Source: KBS-96 sp963722585
Lineage (GTDB): Bacteria > Acidobacteriota > Terriglobia > Bryobacterales > Bryobacteraceae
DNA length: 64,000 nucleotides
NCBI GenBank assembly: GCA_963722585.1
Contig: CAVRNU010000046.1
Span: 119,022 to 183,021 of the forward strand
Reading direction: 5' to 3'
The translations under genes were made by a program, and so were the position numbers. Every line of letters begins with the position of its first letter. The stretch's first letter is position 1. The notes under the pieces were generated by a model that did no database searches, was not told the origin of the DNA, and saw only the letters and a list, made by a program, of their open reading frames with translations. Positions 1-8,553 of the stretch are shown here, piece by piece.

Positions 1-1402
1 CAGGCATGTAGCCGCCGAGCGCTTCCCTGCGAGCCCGCAGATATTTCATCTCGGGACTGTCCTCGGACAAAGATACGAACCGGATGTCGTGAACTACTTC
101 GGAAGGCAGATTCAAATCGAAGCGCCGGGCAAGATAGGCAAGCTCCTCTTCGTTCAGCTTTTTCTGCTGATGCGTGATGTTCTTGCCCTCGCCTGCCTCG
201 CCGAGGCCGTAGCCTTTCACGGTATGGGCGAGGATGACGGTTGGTTGGCCGCGATGCTCGACAGCGCGCTTGTAGGCGTTATAGACTTTCGCCGGGTCGT
301 GCCCGCCGCGCGCCATGCGAGCCAGTTCCTCGTCCGATTTGTGCTCTACCAGCTTCAGCAGCTCGGGATATTTTCCGAAGAATTCCTTGCGAACATACGC
401 GCCGCCGCGAGCCTTGAAATTTTGATATTCGCCGTCGACGCATTCTTCCATGCGCTTAAGAAGGAGCCCGCTCGTGTCGCGTTCAAACAGCTCGTCCCAC
501 TCCGAACCCCAGAGAAGCTTTATGACGTTCCAGCCGGCGCCGCGAAATAAACCTTCCAGTTCCTGGATAATGCTCCCGTTGCCCCGCACTGGCCCATCAA
601 GTCGCTGCAAATTGCAGTTCACGACGAAAATCAGATTGTCGAGCCGCTCGCGCGAGGCCACCGTGATAGCACCCAGCGTTTCCGGTTCATCGGTCTCACC
701 ATCGCCCACAAAGGCCCAGACCTTTCTATCTGTTCGCGGAATGATTTCGCGATTTTCGAGATAGCGGACAAACCTGGCGTGATAAATCGAATTGATCGGC
801 CCTAAACCCATTGAGACTGTGGGGAACTGCCAGAAATCCGGCATCAACCACGGGTGCGGGTAAGAAGAAAGGCCGGGATGATCGCGCAACTCGTGGCGGA
901 AGTTCTTGAGATGCTCTTCGCTGAGCCGGCCCTCGACGAAAGCCCGCGAATAAAATCCCGGTGAGGCGTGGCCCTGAAGATACAAAAGATCGCCCGGTTG
1001 ATCGCCGATGCGGGCACGGAAGAAATGATTAAAACCAACTTCAGCCAGCGTGGCAAGCGATGCGAAGGTCGAGATGTGGCCGCCGATGTTCGCGTCGTGC
1101 TTATTAGCGCGCACTACCATCGCGGCAGCGTTCCACCGGATCACGCTCTTGATTTTGCGCTCGAGCGCGCGATCGCCTGGATACGGCGCCTGCTCCTGAA
1201 CCGGTATGGTGTTCAGATAGGGAGTTGTAACTTTTCCCAGCGCGTCCACGCCGAGGCGCACAGCGCGGTCCTGAAGCTTTTGCAGAAGATACGACGCCCG
1301 GTCGGGCCCCTCTTCCTCTACAACCTGCTCGAGTGCTTCCAACCATTCCGACGTTTCCTGTGGGTTCAGGTCCGCCGGGCGTTCTTCCTTAGGTTTCAAC
1401 AT
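1..1402 (-). CDS. aceE: Pyruvate dehydrogenase E1 component, homodimeric type (partial, 5' part)
   Basis: This is the thiamine-diphosphate E1 enzyme that decarboxylates pyruvate and acetylates the lipoyl groups of E2 in the cytoplasmic pyruvate dehydrogenase complex. The minus strand stays open from an ATG at 1402 to the window edge, giving about 467 residues of a protein that is usually near 890. Visible signatures are NTIPVQEQAPYPG near residue 65, GGHISTFASLATLAEVGFNH, the run SSYPHPWLMPDFWQFPTVSM, and the ThDP/Mg site GDGETDEPE followed by VVNCNLQRLDGP. These match the AceE-type single-chain E1, not the alpha/beta type. The 3' end, and probably the E2 gene, lie outside the window. No strong ribosome binding site precedes the start. 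The 284 nt to the divergent gene at 1687 should hold both promoters, but I cannot place them. Confidence 0.95.
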   Translation of the reverse strand, partial: MLKPKEERPADLNPQETSEWLEALEQVVEEEGPDRASYLLQKLQDRAVRLGVDALGKVTTPYLNTIPVQEQAPYPGDRALERKIKSVIRWNAAAMVVRANKHDANIGGHISTFASLATLAEVGFNHFFRARIGDQPGDLLYLQGHASPGFYSRAFVEGRLSEEHLKNFRHELRDHPGLSSYPHPWLMPDFWQFPTVSMGLGPINSIYHARFVRYLENREIIPRTDRKVWAFVGDGETDEPETLGAITVASRERLDNLIFVVNCNLQRLDGPVRGNGSIIQELEGLFRGAGWNVIKLLWGSEWDELFERDTSGLLLKRMEECVDGEYQNFKARGGAYVRKEFFGKYPELLKLVEHKSDEELARMARGGHDPAKVYNAYKRAVEHRGQPTVILAHTVKGYGLGEAGEGKNITHQQKKLNEEELAYLARRFDLNLPSEVVHDIRFVSLSEDSPEMKYLRARREALGGYMP

Positions 1403-1686
1403 GAGATTTCGTCGTGGCTAACCTTCCACGATAACTTTTCTCGGCCGAGCGGCGCAATTCACGCAATTTTCACGGGTTCGGCGGTGGGCTTTGCAAATCT
1501 GCGAGCCACTCTAATTTTCGTGCTTGCAATAACTTACGGAAGACGACCGGGCAAGCATTACTAGCCGCATTCCGGAAAATCCTGAATCATACAACTTCGG
1601 CCTCACATCCACCTTCACTTATTGTTCTTGATTTTCCAGTTGGGCTGTAGCAAGCTAAAAGGTTTTCGGAGCCAAAACTGAACCGA

Positions 1687-2640
1687 ATGCGAGTCCGGGT
1701 CTTCCATCATGACCATTGTTTCGATGGAGCAGCATCAGCGGCATATGTAACTCGCTTTCTCGAAAGCAAGTTCTACCCAGGCTCGGAGTTTATGTACACG
1801 GGCCTGGCGCATCGCGCCGATCAGCTCTTCGAGGACAGCTGGTTTGACGGCGACATCAATGTCATCGTCGACTTTAAATACTCGACGCATCCAAATCTGA
1901 CGTGGTGGTTCGACCATCACCAGAGCGCGTTCTTGAGCGCTGCCGACGCTGAGCATTTCCGCCACGATACTAGCGGGCGGAAGATGTTCGACCCAAGTTT
2001 CCGGTCGTGCACAAAATTTATAGCTCACGTTGCTGAGTCACGCTTCGGCTACACGGCGGATGATCTTGAAGATCTCGTGAAATGGGCCGATATTGTGGAT
2101 GGCGCGCTGTATGAGAATGCGAAATCGGCTGTTGAGATGAATGAGCCGGCGATGAAGCTGACGCTTGTGATCGAAGGAGTGAAAGGCCACGCCATCGTCG
2201 AAAAAATTATCCGGAAGATGCAGCACGAGCCGCTGCCTTGCATTGTCGCGGACGCGGATATTCAAGCTGAATACCGGCGCCTGCACGCCGAACACCTGCG
2301 GAATATCGACATCATCCGGAAAGCGAGTTCGTCGGGGAACGGCGTTGTCTATTTCGATCTTGTTGACGATGGGATCGAGGGTTATAACAAGTTCATCCCT
2401 TATTACTTGTTTCCGGACTCCGCCTACACGGTTTCGGTGTCCACATCGAGTTTCAGGACGAAAGTGTCGGTCGGCTCGAATCCGTGGGTGCGCCATCCGC
2501 TGCGACATAACCTGGCGACGATTTGCGAGCGGTATGGCGGAGGTGGACACCCCAAAGTTGGCGCCATAAGTTTCCCGATAGGAGCCGTACAGGAAGCTCG
2601 AAAAGCGGCTGCGGAGATTCGCGAAGAGCTGAAGAACTAG
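1687..2640 (+). CDS. DHH-family phosphoesterase
   Basis: This 317-residue protein is a cytoplasmic metal-dependent phosphoesterase of the DHH/DHHA1 superfamily, which includes RecJ, oligoribonucleases and cyclic-dinucleotide hydrolases. The N-terminal metal motif HHDHCFDGAASA is at residues 7-18. The DHH-equivalent FDHHQS is at about 75-80, with an earlier acidic VDF at 61-63. The C-terminal DHHA1 substrate motif GGGGHPKVGA is at about 284-293. It lacks the CBS and GGDEF additions seen in some relatives and is short, so a NrnA-like nuclease or a specialised hydrolase is possible. The substrate cannot be read from sequence. The ATG at 1687 follows a region without genes, and the gene is followed after 47 nt by a toxin-antitoxin pair that is probably unrelated. 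Confidence 0.85.
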   Translation: MRVRVFHHDHCFDGAASAAYVTRFLESKFYPGSEFMYTGLAHRADQLFEDSWFDGDINVIVDFKYSTHPNLTWWFDHHQSAFLSAADAEHFRHDTSGRKMFDPSFRSCTKFIAHVAESRFGYTADDLEDLVKWADIVDGALYENAKSAVEMNEPAMKLTLVIEGVKGHAIVEKIIRKMQHEPLPCIVADADIQAEYRRLHAEHLRNIDIIRKASSSGNGVVYFDLVDDGIEGYNKFIPYYLFPDSAYTVSVSTSSFRTKVSVGSNPWVRHPLRHNLATICERYGGGGHPKVGAISFPIGAVQEARKAAAEIREELKN

Positions 2641-2687
2641 CTGGCACGAGCATCGCACGGAACCTGGGTTTCACATATTATGGGTAT

Positions 2688-2927
2688 ATGAACATCACAC
2701 TCTCGCTCGAGGACGACCTGGTTAAACAAGTACGCAAAATCGCCGTTGAGCAGGACACGACTTTGACGGGGCTCGTGCGGACCTACCTGCAAGAATTAGC
2801 CGCTGAGAACACCGCTTCCGGTCGTAAGCGCCGAGAGCGCGAGGCATTAGATCGCACGTTTGAGCGCTTTCAGCTCAAAGTTGGCAAGAGAACTTGGACC
2901 CGTGCAGATCTCCATGTCCGCTCCTGA
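2688..2927 (+). CDS. Ribbon-helix-helix antitoxin (VapB-like)
   Basis: This 79-residue protein begins with a ribbon-helix-helix pattern: beta strand MNITLSLEDDLVKQVRKIA, then helices around TTLTGLVRTYLQELA. Such proteins bind operator DNA as dimers, and their C-terminal tail neutralises a partner toxin. The charged tail after residue 45 fits the toxin-binding part. The ATG at 2688 is preferred because the longer upstream frame overlaps the DHH gene and has no antitoxin-like sequence. The stop overlaps the PIN toxin start by 14 nt, a usual sign of translational coupling. By analogy with known modules it probably autorepresses the pair, but no operator was identified. Confidence 0.8.
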   Translation: MNITLSLEDDLVKQVRKIAVEQDTTLTGLVRTYLQELAAENTASGRKRREREALDRTFERFQLKVGKRTWTRADLHVRS

Positions 2928-3330
2928 GTTCCTGGATACTAACGTTCTCGTTTATGCATACGATTCAGGTAGCCCCACGAAACAGTCCGTTGCGCAGCGC
3001 TTAGTTCGTGCAGCCTTAGCTGGTCACTCCGTCATTTCTGCTCAGGTCCTGGCCGAGTTTGCGGCGACTCTCCTTCACAAGATCTCACCAGCGCTACGCC
3101 CGAGCGATCTTATTGTTCTGCTCGATGCGCTTGGGCCGATCAAGGTCCTCGCTCCTGATGCCGACGTGGTTCGAAGAGCGGTAGAGGCCCGAGCGACTTA
3201 CGGCCTCCACTTCTACGATGGCATGATCGTGGCAGCCGCCGAGAAGGCAGGGTGTAAGCGAATCTGGTCAGAGGACTTGAACTCTGATCAAGAGTATTTC
3301 GGGGTTACCGTGGAAAATCCGTTCAGTTAA
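2914..3330 (+). CDS. PIN-domain toxin (VapC-like ribonuclease)
   Basis: This protein of about 138 residues has the PIN fold acidic residues in the expected order: FLDTNVLVYAYD near the N-terminus, an acidic residue in QVLAEFAATLL, YDGMIVAAAE near 100, and SEDLN near the C-terminus. VapC proteins are Mg-dependent RNases that cleave specific tRNAs or rRNA until neutralised by a VapB antitoxin. The start at 2914 (MSAPEF) places the PIN domain directly at the N-terminus. A GTG at 2902 is a weaker alternative, and a longer start at 2860 would lie deep inside the antitoxin. It forms a two-gene module with the RHH protein just upstream and converges on ribE, leaving 44 nt. Confidence 0.85.
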   Translation: MSAPEFLDTNVLVYAYDSGSPTKQSVAQRLVRAALAGHSVISAQVLAEFAATLLHKISPALRPSDLIVLLDALGPIKVLAPDADVVRRAVEARATYGLHFYDGMIVAAAEKAGCKRIWSEDLNSDQEYFGVTVENPFS

Positions 3331-3374
3331 TTAAGAAGCGGTGGCAGTTTCCAGCGATCAAGTTCCATGCACGA

Positions 3375-3977
3375 TTATCCAGCCCGGTCGATAAGCTTTT
3401 CTAGATGCTTCGCCAGGATGTCGACTTCGAGATTCAGACTCGCGCCCGGCTTGTATTGGCAAAGGGTCGTGTGTTGGTAGGTGTGGGGAATGATGGTGAA
3501 GGCGGCAACGGAATGTTCGATGGACGCGACGGTCAGGCTGATTCCATCCACGGCCAGAGAGCCCTTGCTGACGACGTAGCGGTCGAGATCGGGCGGAATA
3601 CGCAGCTTCAGCCACCAGTTGCCGTCGCCCAATTCGTCTAGCGATACAAGTTCCGCGGTTCCGTCTACGTGGCCCAGCACGAAGTGCCCGTCGAGCCGAG
3701 CGTTGACGGTAAGCGGCCGCTCGAGGTTCACGAGCGAAGCCGGGCGAAGAGCGCCGAGGTTGGTGCGCTTCAACGTTTCGGGGGCGAGATCGGTGGAAAA
3801 GCCGCCACTAGTAATTTCCACAGCAGTCAAGCATGCGCCATTCACGGCAATGCTCGCGCCAATCCGCGCATCGGCTAGCAGATCGCCGCATTCGACCACG
3901 AGGCGCGCGCCTGTCTCTTGCCGGTCGAGCGCGGAAGCATGTCCCAATTGCTGCACGATTCCGGTAAACATGTTCAA
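3375..3977 (-). CDS. ribE: Riboflavin synthase, alpha subunit
   Basis: This enzyme converts two molecules of 6,7-dimethyl-8-ribityllumazine into riboflavin plus a pyrimidine, the last step of the pathway. The 200 residues show the tandem lumazine-binding repeats of the family. The first begins MFTGIVQQLGHA and has NGACLTAVEI. The second begins GHFVLGHVDGTAEL and has DGISLTVASIE. Length is normal. The ATG at 3977 overlaps the ribD stop in an ATGA arrangement, so translation is probably coupled. Two codons on, MFTGIV gives an equivalent alternative start. It is the last gene of the ftsY-ribD-ribE run. No FMN riboswitch was recognised upstream, so regulation may follow ftsY. Confidence 0.96.
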   Translation of the reverse strand: MNMFTGIVQQLGHASALDRQETGARLVVECGDLLADARIGASIAVNGACLTAVEITSGGFSTDLAPETLKRTNLGALRPASLVNLERPLTVNARLDGHFVLGHVDGTAELVSLDELGDGNWWLKLRIPPDLDRYVVSKGSLAVDGISLTVASIEHSVAAFTIIPHTYQHTTLCQYKPGASLNLEVDILAKHLEKLIDRAG

Positions 3978-5077
3978 GATTTTGCAACGTAGGCTTCCAC
4001 GGCAAATTCATCCTTGCTGATTTGGTGGAGCGAAAGCCGTTCGAGCACAATAGCGTCCGCCCGGCGCGGCCGTCCGCTTCCACCGGCCACCGGAAGGCTT
4101 TCGAGTCCGCCAAGAATTTTCGGCGCGTAGTAGAAAAAGATCTTGTCGGCCACGCCGCTATCGAGGAACGCCCAGTTCACCTTGCTGCCCGCTTCGACCA
4201 TGACAGACTCGTACCGGTCGTCGGTTAAATACTGAACGACCGCTCGAAGATCGGTCCGGCCGCGCGTTCCATCGGCGATCAAGACCTTCACGCCTCGCTC
4301 TTCCAACATGCGCCGCCGGTCGGTAGCTGCGGCGGACGTGCCCACTACCAGCAGATCGTCTTGCGCGCCGCGCACCATCTTCGAGGTGAGAGGGATTCGC
4401 AGTTGTGAATCGAGCACGATGCGAAGCAGCGGGCGGCTCCGCCCAAGACCGGAGCGGTCCGTCAATAAGCAATCGTCATTCAAAACCGTGCCGATGCCGG
4501 TGAGTATGGCATCGGACGCGTGGCGAAGCTGCTGCACATGAGCGCGCGCAGTTTCGCTGGTGATCCAGCCCTCGTTATTCATGGGAGCGGCAATTTTGCC
4601 GTCGAGGGTGACGGCGGATTTTACCGTGACCAGCGGTAGGCCGGTTCTCATGAAGTGAATGAATGGCTCGTTCAGCTTTTCTGCCTCGCCTGAGTGGACG
4701 CCGTCGAGAACTACTTCGACTCCCGCTTCGATGAGTTTCTGAACCCCTTTCCCCGACACAAGCGGATTTGGATCGCGCATCGCGCAGACAACCCTGCCGA
4801 TTCCGGCCTGGACAATCGCGTCGACGCACGGCCCGGTACGGCCCGTGTGAGAGCAGGGTTCGAGGGTCACATACATGGTTGCGCCGCGCGCCTGATCTTG
4901 CGCCTCATCGAGCGCAACAATCTCGGCGTGCTTCAGACCGGCCCACGTGTGAAAGCCGCTTCCGACAACTTTCCCTTCTTTGACGATTACTGCGCCGACG
5001 GCCGGATTCGGGCTGCTTTGGCCCACACCTTTCCACGCTAGTTCCAGCGCTTCCCCCATATAATCGACGTTCGTCAT
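3974..5077 (-). CDS. ribD: Bifunctional diaminohydroxyphosphoribosylaminopyrimidine deaminase / reductase
   Basis: RibD performs the second and third steps of riboflavin synthesis: deamination of the pyrimidine from GTP, then NADPH-dependent reduction of the ribosyl side chain. The N-terminal deaminase domain (about 1-145) shows the zinc site HAE at 50-52 and PCSHTGRTGPC at 74-84. The C-terminal reductase domain (about 147-367) begins LVTVKSAVTLDGKIA and contains VMVEAGSKVNWAFL. The length of 367 is standard. Its start ATG at 5077 shares one base with the stop codon of ftsY (TAATG), and its stop overlaps ribE, so all three genes look translationally coupled. Pairing with a protein-targeting GTPase is a genome-organisation feature, not a functional link. 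Confidence 0.96.
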   Translation of the reverse strand: MTNVDYMGEALELAWKGVGQSSPNPAVGAVIVKEGKVVGSGFHTWAGLKHAEIVALDEAQDQARGATMYVTLEPCSHTGRTGPCVDAIVQAGIGRVVCAMRDPNPLVSGKGVQKLIEAGVEVVLDGVHSGEAEKLNEPFIHFMRTGLPLVTVKSAVTLDGKIAAPMNNEGWITSETARAHVQQLRHASDAILTGIGTVLNDDCLLTDRSGLGRSRPLLRIVLDSQLRIPLTSKMVRGAQDDLLVVGTSAAATDRRRMLEERGVKVLIADGTRGRTDLRAVVQYLTDDRYESVMVEAGSKVNWAFLDSGVADKIFFYYAPKILGGLESLPVAGGSGRPRRADAIVLERLSLHQISKDEFAVEAYVAKS

Positions 5078-6027
5078 TAATCGAAAAGGCTCTCGATGAA
5101 ATTTTCCGGCTCAAACGGCAGCAGGTCGTCGATCTTCTCTCCCACGCCGATGTAGCGGATGGGGAGATTCAGTTCGCGCGCGATGGCGACTACCACTCCG
5201 CCTTTGGCGGTTCCGTCCAATTTCGTGAGCACGATGCCGGTGACACCTGCAGATTCAGTGAACTTGCGCGCCTGCTCGAGGCCGTTCTGCCCGGTGGTTG
5301 CGTCCATAACCAGCCAAACCTCATGAGGTGCCTCAGTCACGACGCGCGCCGTGGTGCGCCGCATCTTTTCAAGCTCCGCCATCAGGTTTTCTTTCGTGTG
5401 CAGCCGCCCGGCAGTGTCGATGATGACGTAGTCCACCTGCCTCGCTTTCGCCGCCTGCAGCGAATCGAAAACCACGGCGCTCGGATCGGCTCCGGTCTTC
5501 TGACGGATCATCTCGACACCCGCCCGCTGCGCCCAAATCTCGAGTTGCTCGATGGCGGCCGCGCGGAACGTGTCCGCCGCGCAAAGCAAAACTGTGCGCC
5601 CCTCGCCGAGAAAGCGGTGAGCCAGCTTTCCGATCGTCGTGGTTTTTCCCGCTCCGTTCACTCCGACTATCATTACGACCGCGGGCGGGCGGCTCACGGT
5701 GCGCAGCGGCGATTCGGATGCGCGCAAAATTTCGAGCAACTGCTCGCGGATGAGATTTCTGATTTCGCCCGCGTCGCCGGTAAGCTTGCGGTCCACCCGT
5801 TGACGGATGCGCTCTAAAATATCGTCAACCGTCTTGACGCCGAGATCGGCAGTGATCAGCGTATATTCGAGCTCTTCGAGCAGTTGGGCATCAATTTGCT
5901 TTTCGCCGGATAAGACGTCTTCGAGCCGGTCCACCAATCCCGCCCGCGTTTTTTGGATGCCTGCTTTCAACCGGTCCAGCAGATTCGGTTCCTGAGGAAC
6001 GGAACCGAACAGCGTTTGAATTGCCAT
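5077..6027 (-). CDS. ftsY: Signal recognition particle receptor FtsY
   Basis: FtsY is the membrane-associated GTPase that receives SRP-ribosome-nascent chain complexes and docks them at the translocon. The start at 6027 gives 316 residues beginning MAIQTLFGSV. The frame is open 28 codons further, but that extension reads as non-homologous sequence. A short N domain of helices (about 10-100) precedes the G domain. Motifs are the P-loop GVNGAGKTTTIGK, DTAGRLHTKE, TKLDGTAKGG and the closing GVGEKIDDLLPFEPENF. The acidic A domain of enterobacterial FtsY is absent, as in many bacteria, so membrane contact probably relies on the N-terminal helix. The stop overlaps the ribD start by one base. Confidence 0.95.
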   Translation of the reverse strand: MAIQTLFGSVPQEPNLLDRLKAGIQKTRAGLVDRLEDVLSGEKQIDAQLLEELEYTLITADLGVKTVDDILERIRQRVDRKLTGDAGEIRNLIREQLLEILRASESPLRTVSRPPAVVMIVGVNGAGKTTTIGKLAHRFLGEGRTVLLCAADTFRAAAIEQLEIWAQRAGVEMIRQKTGADPSAVVFDSLQAAKARQVDYVIIDTAGRLHTKENLMAELEKMRRTTARVVTEAPHEVWLVMDATTGQNGLEQARKFTESAGVTGIVLTKLDGTAKGGVVVAIARELNLPIRYIGVGEKIDDLLPFEPENFIESLFD

Positions 6028-6200
6028 CGAAATCAAGCTTAGCAATGGGGCTATGGCAGTCGACATCGTGAAAACTAGGCAGCGCGCCCACACCAAGCCG
6101 ATTGCTAGCACGCGCGGTTCTGTGAGTCCTTATGAATCAACGTGCGTTTATGAACCGCGGCGGTGGGGGAGCGTTTCTGCGTCAGGCTTGCGGATTCGTT

Positions 6201-7094
6201 TCAGAGTCCTGGCACAACAGGCATGGGTTCGGCGGCGCTCAGGCAAATGTCGCGCCCGTGTACGAGGCACGTGTCTACCTTCTCGTGGCTCTCCAGCCGG
6301 ACGGATTTCAACTTCCGTAGCTGCCGGTTTTGAAGACGCATCTGCAATTGCAACTCGAGCTCCGAATCTCGCACGGTGGTACAGGAAAAGATCGCGGCAT
6401 GTGTAATCACCTCAGCCGCGAAGCCATCGGGTGTTCGCACAATCTTGACCATGACGCCGTTACCGCAATTCGCGTTCGCGGCCATCGTATGGGTTAGCGG
6501 CAACACCATGCGCCCGCCTGTCGCGAGCCGCTTGATCCAGGCTACATGCGGATGAGTGACGCCCGCATTGATCAGCATCGCATCGCAGATCCCAGGGTCA
6601 AACTCTGCTCCATCGCCCGCACTTACCGTGACCTGTGAATAAGCGGCCAGGTTTTGCTTGGCGCGCGTCGCAAGATCCGCATCGACGTCGATCGCGACTA
6701 CCGCTCCGCGCGGACCTACAGCTTCTGCCAATATCGCGGTGTAATAGCCGACGCCGCAGCCGACGTGGTACACGCGATTGCCCCGCTGCAGATCGAGGGC
6801 GTCAATCCACCGCGCCAGCGTACTCGGATGGCCGTTATTGAGATAACGGCTCGGGTCGATCGCAACTAAGACGTTGTGATAGAGATCACGCGGGTCGGTC
6901 GAAGTTATATACATGCCGCTCAATCCCATCAGCGCAAGAGAGGACTGATCGGCGGAGCAGATCTGCCAGGGGGGAGGCCCTAAGAACGTTTCCCGGGGAA
7001 CTGCCGCGAATGCATCGGCTAGCGATTGAGAGCGCAGGTTCGCAGCCAGTCGAATTTCGTCGGCATAGAACCGTCTGTAATCGTCGAGGGTCAT
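6201..7094 (-). CDS. Protein-L-isoaspartate O-methyltransferase-like SAM methyltransferase
   Basis: This 297-residue protein resembles PCMT, which uses S-adenosylmethionine to methylate isoaspartyl residues and start their repair. The SAM motif reads YHVGCGVGYYTAILAE near residue 111, with an acidic AIDVDADLATRAKQN strand after it and LINAGVTHP as the later motif. The N-terminal ETFLGPPPW resembles the PRE-F region of PCMT. It is longer than the classical enzyme of about 210 residues, with a C-terminal extension of roughly 80 residues of unknown role. The catalytic Ser/Thr region is not obvious, so it may methylate another substrate. It is transcribed in the same direction as ftsY, separated by 173 nt. 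Confidence 0.75.
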   Translation of the reverse strand: MTLDDYRRFYADEIRLAANLRSQSLADAFAAVPRETFLGPPPWQICSADQSSLALMGLSGMYITSTDPRDLYHNVLVAIDPSRYLNNGHPSTLARWIDALDLQRGNRVYHVGCGVGYYTAILAEAVGPRGAVVAIDVDADLATRAKQNLAAYSQVTVSAGDGAEFDPGICDAMLINAGVTHPHVAWIKRLATGGRMVLPLTHTMAANANCGNGVMVKIVRTPDGFAAEVITHAAIFSCTTVRDSELELQLQMRLQNRQLRKLKSVRLESHEKVDTCLVHGRDICLSAAEPMPVVPGL

Positions 7095-7129
7095 CCACCG
7101 CCCAGCGTAGCGGATCTTCCCAAAAGCCT

Positions 7130-8440
7130 TTAGGCCGTCAGTTCGGGAATAATATATGGCGCGCGATATCCAGGATGGGCGAGCTCATTTGCTTCGCCAT
7201 CTTCGAAGCGTTCGGTTGTCGGATCGAATTTCAGGAGCTGGCCGCCCCGGCGGTAGCTGATATTCGCCAAGTGACAGAGGTCCGCGGAGACCCGCCCGAC
7301 GTTGATATCGGCGTGCAGATCCTGATAGCGCCGGCTGCGGACGGCGGCGAGGAAATTCGCGACATGCGGCGCAGTGTCGGTCTTGGCTGGTTCCTCGTAT
7401 TTGGCTTGTTGCACGAGCTTACCCTCCGGTTCGCCTTTGTATATCCGATAGCCCTCGGCATCGAGCGCCATCCAGCCGTCTCGGCCATAAAACAGGTTGC
7501 CAACGCAGTTCGAATCGGTTTGCGAAAGGTCTGCTTCGTGGTCGGTGGGAAGACCGCGGACTTCGAACACGAGTTCCTTATCGCCGTAGTCGAAACGGGC
7601 GAGCAGAGTGTTGGGCGTTTGCTGATCGTCGTCGTAGACGTATTTGCCGCCATTAGCGACCACCGATCGCGGCAACTCGACTCCAAGGCCCCAGCGGGCG
7701 ATATCCATTTCGTGCACACCTTGATTTCCAATGTCGCCGTTGCCTGTGTCCCAAAACCAATGCCAGTTATAGAGGAACCGATTTTTGCTGAAGGCGATCA
7801 TGGGAGCGGGGCCGAGAAACTTGTCCCAGTCCACTCCGGGCGGCACCGGCTGGACGGGGGTGTGGCCGATCGAGGCCCTGCGCTTGAAACATAACCCTCG
7901 CGACAGGTAGAGCGGTCCGATCACGCCGTCCTGCAGCAACTGTGCTGCGCGGATCTTATGGGCAATGCTGCGCCCCTGCGACCCGACCTGCACGATGCGA
8001 TTGTATTTGCGGGCTGCCGCCACCATCTGCCGGCCTTCGTAAGGATCGTGGCAGGCTGGTTTTTCGACGTAGACGTCTTTTCCTGCCTGGCAGGCCCACA
8101 CCGCCGCCAGAGCGTGCCAGTGGTTGGGAAGCGGCATGGAAACGGCCTGAACTTCCTTATCGGCGAAGACCTCGTGCATGTTTTCGTATGTCTTCGGCTT
8201 CTCGCCGGTCAGGTTCTGTGCCAGCGCAGTTGCCCTTTCGAGGTTCGCCTGGTCCACATCGCAGAGCGCATAAATACGCGCGTCCTGCTCTTTGGCATAG
8301 ACCTTGATATGGTCGCGGCCGCGGCCGCCCACGCCTACGATGGCTACGTTAATGCGATCGTTCGCGCCCCAGGCGCGCGTCGCGGCAAAGGCGGACAAAC
8401 TGGAAGCTTGGAGAAAGGTTCTTCGTGTTGTTTGACTCAT
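7130..8440 (-). CDS. Tat-exported Gfo/Idh/MocA family oxidoreductase
   Basis: This 436-residue protein is an NAD(P)-dependent sugar or polyol dehydrogenase-like enzyme, probably in the periplasm. The N-terminus has the twin-arginine pattern TTRRTFLQASSLSAFAA, followed by the Rossmann motif NVAIVGVGGRGRDHIKVYA. The family lysine is in VEKPACHD, and the C-terminal substrate domain includes NWHWFWDTGNGDIGNQGVHE. Exported members of this family are very abundant in Acidobacteriota and Planctomycetota, where they are linked to polysaccharide breakdown. Several act as glycoside hydrolases through a redox cycle. The substrate cannot be deduced. It stands alone between the kinase gene and the PCMT-like gene. 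Confidence 0.88.
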   Translation of the reverse strand: MSQTTRRTFLQASSLSAFAATRAWGANDRINVAIVGVGGRGRDHIKVYAKEQDARIYALCDVDQANLERATALAQNLTGEKPKTYENMHEVFADKEVQAVSMPLPNHWHALAAVWACQAGKDVYVEKPACHDPYEGRQMVAAARKYNRIVQVGSQGRSIAHKIRAAQLLQDGVIGPLYLSRGLCFKRRASIGHTPVQPVPPGVDWDKFLGPAPMIAFSKNRFLYNWHWFWDTGNGDIGNQGVHEMDIARWGLGVELPRSVVANGGKYVYDDDQQTPNTLLARFDYGDKELVFEVRGLPTDHEADLSQTDSNCVGNLFYGRDGWMALDAEGYRIYKGEPEGKLVQQAKYEEPAKTDTAPHVANFLAAVRSRRYQDLHADINVGRVSADLCHLANISYRRGGQLLKFDPTTERFEDGEANELAHPGYRAPYIIPELTA

Positions 8441-8499
8441 GGCATCACTCGGCTTTGACCACTACTCTATAGCAACGGCAAAAAGGCGTTGATGGGCGA

Positions 8500-8545
8500 G
8501 GCAGGCCTCACCCGGCATGCCCGGTTTGTAGTGGCCGGGCCTGCC
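8500..8545. repeat. Nested inverted repeat between kinase and oxidoreductase genes
   Basis: The 8-nt arms GGCAGGCC (8500-8507) and GGCCTGCC (8538-8545) are perfect inverse complements, with a second CCGG palindrome inside. It lies just after the kinase stop, in the sense of the minus strand. It could fold in RNA or act as a REP-like element. No T-run follows, so a classical Rho-independent terminator is not supported. Confidence 0.5.
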
Positions 8546-8553
8546 CGGCGCTG

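Noticed and set aside
8500..8545. Rho-independent terminator after the kinase gene
   Set aside because: The stem is good, but no T-run follows on the minus strand.
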